54,557 nt of DNA from Lysobacteraceae bacterium. Its GTDB lineage: Bacteria; Pseudomonadota; Gammaproteobacteria; Xanthomonadales; Rhodanobacteraceae. The notes beneath the pieces were generated by a model. It made no database searches. It saw only the letters and a list, made by a program, of their open reading frames with translations, and had not been told where the DNA came from. Positions within the stretch are counted from its first letter, which is position 1, and each line of letters begins with the position of its first letter. A program made the position numbers and the translations under genes. The DNA is taken from assembly GCA_028866435.1 (NCBI GenBank), contig JAGWIC010000008.1:1-54557 (forward strand), in the 5' to 3' direction. Of the stretch, positions 50,270-54,557 are shown piece by piece.

Positions 50270-50887
50270 ATGGGCCAGGCTTCCCCGGCATCGCTGCTGA
50301 TCTGCGAGCACTGCGACACGGTTTATCGCCGGCGTGCGCTGGAGTGCGGCGAAGTGGCCTGCTGTCCGCGTTGCAGGGCCGTGCTGGAACGGCACCACAG
50401 GCTTGGCGTCAACAGCCTGCTGGCGCTGCTGCTGACCGCCATGATCGTATTCGTGCAGGCGAACATCTGGCCTATCGTCACCCTCGGCCTGAACGGCCAA
50501 TACAGCGCCACCACCTTGTGGGGCATGATCATCACCATGTGGCAGCAGCAGGCGCAGGTGGTTGCCGTGCTGGCGGCCTGCACGCTGTTCTTCTTTCCCA
50601 TGGCCAAGATGCTGATGATGGGCTGGTTGCTCTGGTTTGCCCGCCGTGGCCGGCGCGCCCCCGGCTTCGTGCCGCTGATGGTGGGCCTGCATCGCATCGG
50701 GCCATGGACGATGAGCGAGGTGTTCGTGCTCGGTGCGCTGGTGGCGATCGTCAAGGCGCACGTCTATTTCGAGGTGATCGCCGATCCGGGCATCTATGCC
50801 TACGCCGTGCTGACCCTGCTGATCACCATTTTTTCCGGAGTCGACCTGCGCCTGCTGTGGGACGAGACCGCGGAGTCGCCGACATGA
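50270..50887 (+). CDS. PqiA-domain membrane protein, first half
   Basis: A 205-residue protein with an N-terminal zinc ribbon (LLICEHCDTVYRRR, CCPRCRAVL) and four transmembrane helices (LLALLLTAMIVFVQANIW, VVAVLAACTLFFFPMAKML, VFVLGALVAIVKAHVY, AVLTLLITIFSGVDL). PqiA in E. coli is one protein with two such domains; here they are separate genes. ATG 50270 gives MGQASPASL. Its stop overlaps the second PqiA gene as ATGA. It is thought to move lipids, feeding PqiB. Confidence 0.92.
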   Translation: MGQASPASLLICEHCDTVYRRRALECGEVACCPRCRAVLERHHRLGVNSLLALLLTAMIVFVQANIWPIVTLGLNGQYSATTLWGMIITMWQQQAQVVAVLAACTLFFFPMAKMLMMGWLLWFARRGRRAPGFVPLMVGLHRIGPWTMSEVFVLGALVAIVKAHVYFEVIADPGIYAYAVLTLLITIFSGVDLRLLWDETAESPT

Positions 50888-51522
50888 GCGTGCCGGCGCG
50901 CGCCGACGAGCTGGGGCTGATCGGCTGCCCCGTGTGCGGCCTGGTGTGCCGTAGCGACCAGCGGCTGGACGCCGCCGCCACGGCGCTGGCCTGCCCGCGC
51001 TGCAATACCACCCTGACGCGGCGCAAGCCGGACAGCTGCAGGCGCACCTGGGCGCTGCTGATCGCCGCCTTTTTTCTTTACATCCCGGCGAACCTGCTGC
51101 CGATCATGCGCACCGCCAGCTTGAACGACATCGATGACAACACCATCATCAGCGGCGTGGTGGAATTGTGGGTGAAGGGCTCGCCCGACCTGGCCATCAT
51201 CGTTTTCACGGCAAGTATCGTGGTGCCGATGCTGAAATTCCTCGCGCTGGGCATGCTGCTGGTGACCAGCCAGCGCGGCAGCGGCTGGGCCCGGGTGCAG
51301 CGCGCGAAGCTCTACCGGCTGGTCGAGCTGATCGGCTACTGGTCGATGCTGGACGTGTTCGTGGTGGCGTTGCTGACCGCGCTGGTACGGTTCAGCGTGC
51401 TGAGCCGGGTCGAGCCACTGCCCGGCGTGATTTTTTTCGGGCTGACCGTGGTGCTCACCATGTTCGCCTCGATGAGTTTTGACCCGCGACTGATCTGGGA
51501 TGGCAGGGACACCGATGACTGA
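50884..51522 (+). CDS. PqiA-domain membrane protein, second half
   Basis: A 212-residue PqiA-domain protein. Zinc ribbon CPVCGLVC, CPRC; helices WALLIAAFFLYIPANLLPIM, LAIIVFTASIVVPMLKFLAL, LIGYWSMLDVFVVALLTALV and PGVIFFGLTVVLTMFAS. The first helix with IPANLLPIM is the PqiA hallmark. It overlaps the first PqiA gene and pqiB, so the operon is coupled throughout. It probably forms a two-subunit membrane pump part equal to the single E. coli PqiA. Confidence 0.92.
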   Translation: MSVPARADELGLIGCPVCGLVCRSDQRLDAAATALACPRCNTTLTRRKPDSCRRTWALLIAAFFLYIPANLLPIMRTASLNDIDDNTIISGVVELWVKGSPDLAIIVFTASIVVPMLKFLALGMLLVTSQRGSGWARVQRAKLYRLVELIGYWSMLDVFVVALLTALVRFSVLSRVEPLPGVIFFGLTVVLTMFASMSFDPRLIWDGRDTDD

Positions 51523-53215
51523 AGACAGCCACAACGACCGGGCCGGCGCGGGCCGCGACGAGCTGCCGACACCGGTGGTCAAGCGGCGCCGCTTCAACGC
51601 CTCGCTGATCTGGCTGATACCCGCGCTGGCCGCCCTGATCGGCATCTCGCTGGTCGTCAACAGCTGGCTGCAGGCTGGACCGCAGATCGTCATAAGCATG
51701 CAGAGCGCCGAGGGGCTGGATGCGGGCAAGACGCCGGTGAAGTACAAGAACGTGGTGATCGGCCGGGTCAAGAAGATCCGCCTCAGCAGCGATCGCAGCC
51801 ACGTGCTGGTGACGGTGGCGCTGGAGAAGAGTGCCAGCAGCTTCGCCACCAAGGGCACCCGCTACTGGGTGGTGCGCCCGCGCATCGGCCTGGGCGGCGT
51901 GTCGGGCATCGACACGCTGTTCTCCGGCGCCTTCATCGGTGCCGACGTGGGCGAGTCGAACCAGCCCGAGGACGACTTCAAGGCGCTGGAGATGCCGCCG
52001 GCGGTGAACCATGGAGCGCCCGGGCGCAGTTTCGTGCTGCACACCGACGACCTCGGCTCGCTCGACGTCGGCTCACCGGTGTACTTCCGGCGGATCCAGG
52101 TCGGTCGGGTGGCGTCCTACCAGTTGGACAAGGATGGCCGTGGCGTTTCCCTGCATATATTCGTGGACGGGCCCTCCGACCGGTTCGTCACCACCGCGAC
52201 CCGCTTCTGGAATGCCAGCGGCGTCGACCTTTCCGTCGGCGCCAATGGATTGAAGGTCAATACCCAGTCGCTGGCCACGGTGCTGGCCGGCGGCCTGGCG
52301 TTCCAGGATCCGCCCGGGCCGCACGACGAAACGCCCGCGCCCGAAAACACCAGCTTCCGCCTGTTCGCCGACCGCGCCACCGCGATGGCGCCACCCGACG
52401 GCGAGCCGACCTATATCCGCATGCGCTTCGACCAGTCGGTGCGCGGGCTGGCGGTGGATTCGCCGGTGGAGTTCCTCGGCATCAATATCGGCCGGGTGGT
52501 GTCGGTGCGCCTGGACTACGACGAGAAGACGCAGAATTTCCCGGTGCTGGTCGGCGCGCTGGTCTATCCGCAGCGCCTGGGCGCCGCCTACGGCAAGCTG
52601 GAGGCCCTGGCCAGGGCGCACGGCGAAAACCCCGATCTTTCCCAGCTGATGGGGCGGCTGATCGCCCGCGGCCTGCGCGCGCAGGCGCGCACGGGCAATT
52701 TGCTTACCGGACAGCTCTACGTGGCGCTCGACTTCGTGCCGCGTGCGCCCAGGGTGAGCTTCGATCCGAACGCCAAGCCGATGGCGATACCCACCGTGCC
52801 GGGCAGCTTCGACAAGTTGCAGGAGCAGGTGGTCGATATCGTCGGCAAGCTGGACAAGATCCCGTTCGACAGCATCGGCAGGAACCTGGACCAGACCCTG
52901 GCCGGTCTCAATGCCACCCTGCGGCAGGTCAACGGGCAGACTCTGCCGACCTTGAAGGACGCCATGCAGAGCGTGCAGAAGACCATGGGCAGCGCCGACC
53001 AGACACTCTCGGCCGACTCGCCGCTGCAGCAGAACCTCGGTGCCACGCTGGAGCAGGTACGGCGCATGGCGCGCTCGCTGCGCGTGCTCACCGACTATCT
53101 GGGCGAGCACCCCGAGGCGCTGCTGCGCGGCCGCCGTACCGATGCCCTGCGGGTGGCACCGCCGCCCGCCGCCCGCCCGCCCACGGCCGCGCCGTCACCA
53201 GGAAGCAAGCCATGA
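51515..53215 (+). CDS. pqiB: PqiB, MCE-domain lipid-tunnel protein
   Basis: A 566-residue protein. An N-terminal transmembrane anchor (ASLIWLIPALAALIGISLVV) is followed by three MCE domains, each with the V-x-Y-x-G-V/N-x-I-G-x-V pattern: PVKYKNVVIGRVKKIRL, PVYFRRIQVGRVASYQL and PVEFLGINIGRVVSVRL. A C-terminal helical region (about residues 430-530, with DQTLAGLNATLRQVN) forms the syringe-like needle. The end is Pro-rich. It spans the periplasm and carries lipids between membranes. Start ATG 51515, with an AGGGA 7 nt upstream, overlaps the previous stop by 8 nt. Confidence 0.95.
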   Translation: MTEDSHNDRAGAGRDELPTPVVKRRRFNASLIWLIPALAALIGISLVVNSWLQAGPQIVISMQSAEGLDAGKTPVKYKNVVIGRVKKIRLSSDRSHVLVTVALEKSASSFATKGTRYWVVRPRIGLGGVSGIDTLFSGAFIGADVGESNQPEDDFKALEMPPAVNHGAPGRSFVLHTDDLGSLDVGSPVYFRRIQVGRVASYQLDKDGRGVSLHIFVDGPSDRFVTTATRFWNASGVDLSVGANGLKVNTQSLATVLAGGLAFQDPPGPHDETPAPENTSFRLFADRATAMAPPDGEPTYIRMRFDQSVRGLAVDSPVEFLGINIGRVVSVRLDYDEKTQNFPVLVGALVYPQRLGAAYGKLEALARAHGENPDLSQLMGRLIARGLRAQARTGNLLTGQLYVALDFVPRAPRVSFDPNAKPMAIPTVPGSFDKLQEQVVDIVGKLDKIPFDSIGRNLDQTLAGLNATLRQVNGQTLPTLKDAMQSVQKTMGSADQTLSADSPLQQNLGATLEQVRRMARSLRVLTDYLGEHPEALLRGRRTDALRVAPPPAARPPTAAPSPGSKP

Positions 53216-53826
53216 TCCGTATCGCCATGCGTGTGCTGGCCGTCGGCGCCCTCTCCGGTCTGGCCGGCTGCGCGTCGCCGCCGCTGCATTTCTACACCCT
53301 GGTGCCTGCGGCGGGGATGACGGCGCCGGCCGGCCGGCAGCCGGCCGGGCTGCCGTTCGAGTTGCTGCCGGTCAGCGTGCCGGCCCAGGTCGATCAGCCG
53401 CAGCTGCTGGTGCGCCAGGGCGGGCAGGGGGTGGCCGTGCTCGACGGCGAACGCTGGATCGCCCCGCTGGGCGACGAGGTGCGCAGCGCGATGTCGGCCG
53501 ACCTGGCGGCGGCGCTGGACAGCCACGATGTCAGCGGCTTGCCGGGCCACGGCAAGCCGCGGCTGCGCATCAGGCTGGACCTGCGCCGGTTCGACTCCGT
53601 GCCCGGCAACTATGCGCTGATCGAGGCGGTATGGAGCGTGCGCCTGCTCGGGGCCGGCCATGCCGAGCCGGTGGCCTGCAGCAGCCGCATCCGCGAAACC
53701 GTGGCGGCGGGCTACCCGGCGCTGGTCCAGGGGCACCAGCGCGCGCTCGCCCGGCTGGCGACGCAGGTTGCTGCCGTGGCGCGCTCGCTGGGCGCGGGTG
53801 AGCCGGCCCGCTGCCCTGCCGGCTGA
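53212..53826 (+). CDS. pqiC: PqiC outer-membrane lipoprotein
   Basis: A 204-residue lipoprotein with lipobox LAGCASPP (Cys near 20) and the ABC-type transport auxiliary (DUF330/PqiC) pattern: HFYTLVPAAG, LLPVSVPAQVDQPQLLVRQ, WIAPLGDEVRSAMSADL and GNYALIEAVWSVRLLG. It joins PqiB at the outer membrane. The ATG overlaps the pqiB stop as ATGA, completing the operon. The next gene, leuS, is 102 nt away on the same strand. Confidence 0.92.
   Translation: MIRIAMRVLAVGALSGLAGCASPPLHFYTLVPAAGMTAPAGRQPAGLPFELLPVSVPAQVDQPQLLVRQGGQGVAVLDGERWIAPLGDEVRSAMSADLAAALDSHDVSGLPGHGKPRLRIRLDLRRFDSVPGNYALIEAVWSVRLLGAGHAEPVACSSRIRETVAAGYPALVQGHQRALARLATQVAAVARSLGAGEPARCPAG

Positions 53827-54557
<731 letters not shown>

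Overview
The window is about 54.6 kb of GC-rich DNA (roughly two thirds G+C by eye) from a gammaproteobacterium of the Xanthomonadales, most likely Rhodanobacteraceae (Rhodanobacter, Dyella or Luteibacter type). I base this on the phoB-phoR-ppk-ppx order, the small NAD-type isocitrate dehydrogenase, the type IV pilus minor-pilin operon, the PiuA/PiuC-like iron pair and a GTAGGAGCGC palindromic repeat. The taxonomy is an inference from gene content, not a search result.

Layout. (1) 1-4363: the integrase end of an integrated mobile element, whose left part lies outside the window. Its genes all read leftward and mostly overlap: P4-type integrase, an unknown protein, an AlpA-like regulator, a CHC2 zinc-finger protein, a RepA-like RecA-fold ATPase and a TubC-docking-like small protein. 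An array of about nine copies of TGAGCACCTTCG-type repeats lies inside the end of the ATPase gene and looks like a replication origin. The element ends at a tRNA-Ser 3'-end-like sequence that forms part of a perfect palindrome with 31-bp arms. (2) 4415-4677: hairpin-rich DNA without a gene. (3) 4678-12056: lpxH, a periplasmic cyclophilin, then a phosphate block (ppx, ppk, phoR, phoB) with a candidate PHO box. (4) 12142-15719: BepA-like protease, and divergently grxC, an AhpD-like protein and isocitrate dehydrogenase. (5) 15825-18682: a four-gene operon (alpha/beta hydrolase, two small SMR/ArnEF-like transporters, DegT-type aminotransferase), the best candidate here for an undescribed pathway. 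(6) 18769-25346: a two-component system followed by a complete three-part ABC exporter. (7) 25560-26997: acetyltransferase, SET-domain protein and a secreted helix-hairpin-helix protein. (8) 27214-31157: M20 dipeptidase, YggS-like PLP protein, NlpC/P60 hydrolase and rhomboid protease. (9) 31167-31240: REP-like palindrome, then rapA.

(10) 34232-41701: type IV pilus operon pilE-fimT-pilV-pilW-pilX-pilY1, reading leftward with overlapping or tightly spaced genes except for an 82-nt gap before pilY1. (11) 42077-45345: TonB-dependent siderophore receptor and PiuC-like dioxygenase behind a Fur box. (12) 45513-50133: M13 lipoprotein peptidase, DUF502 membrane protein, DUF4442 protein and a CnoX-like thioredoxin. 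(13) 50270-53826: a Pqi lipid-transport operon with PqiA split into two genes, then PqiB and PqiC. (14) 53929-end: the start of leuS, cut by the window edge.

Most of the window is ordinary core chromosome. The parts that deserve follow-up are the element's origin-like repeat array and its palindromic junction, the aminotransferase/ArnEF-like operon, the PHO and Fur sites, and the palindromic AT-rich box between the pilin and dioxygenase genes.
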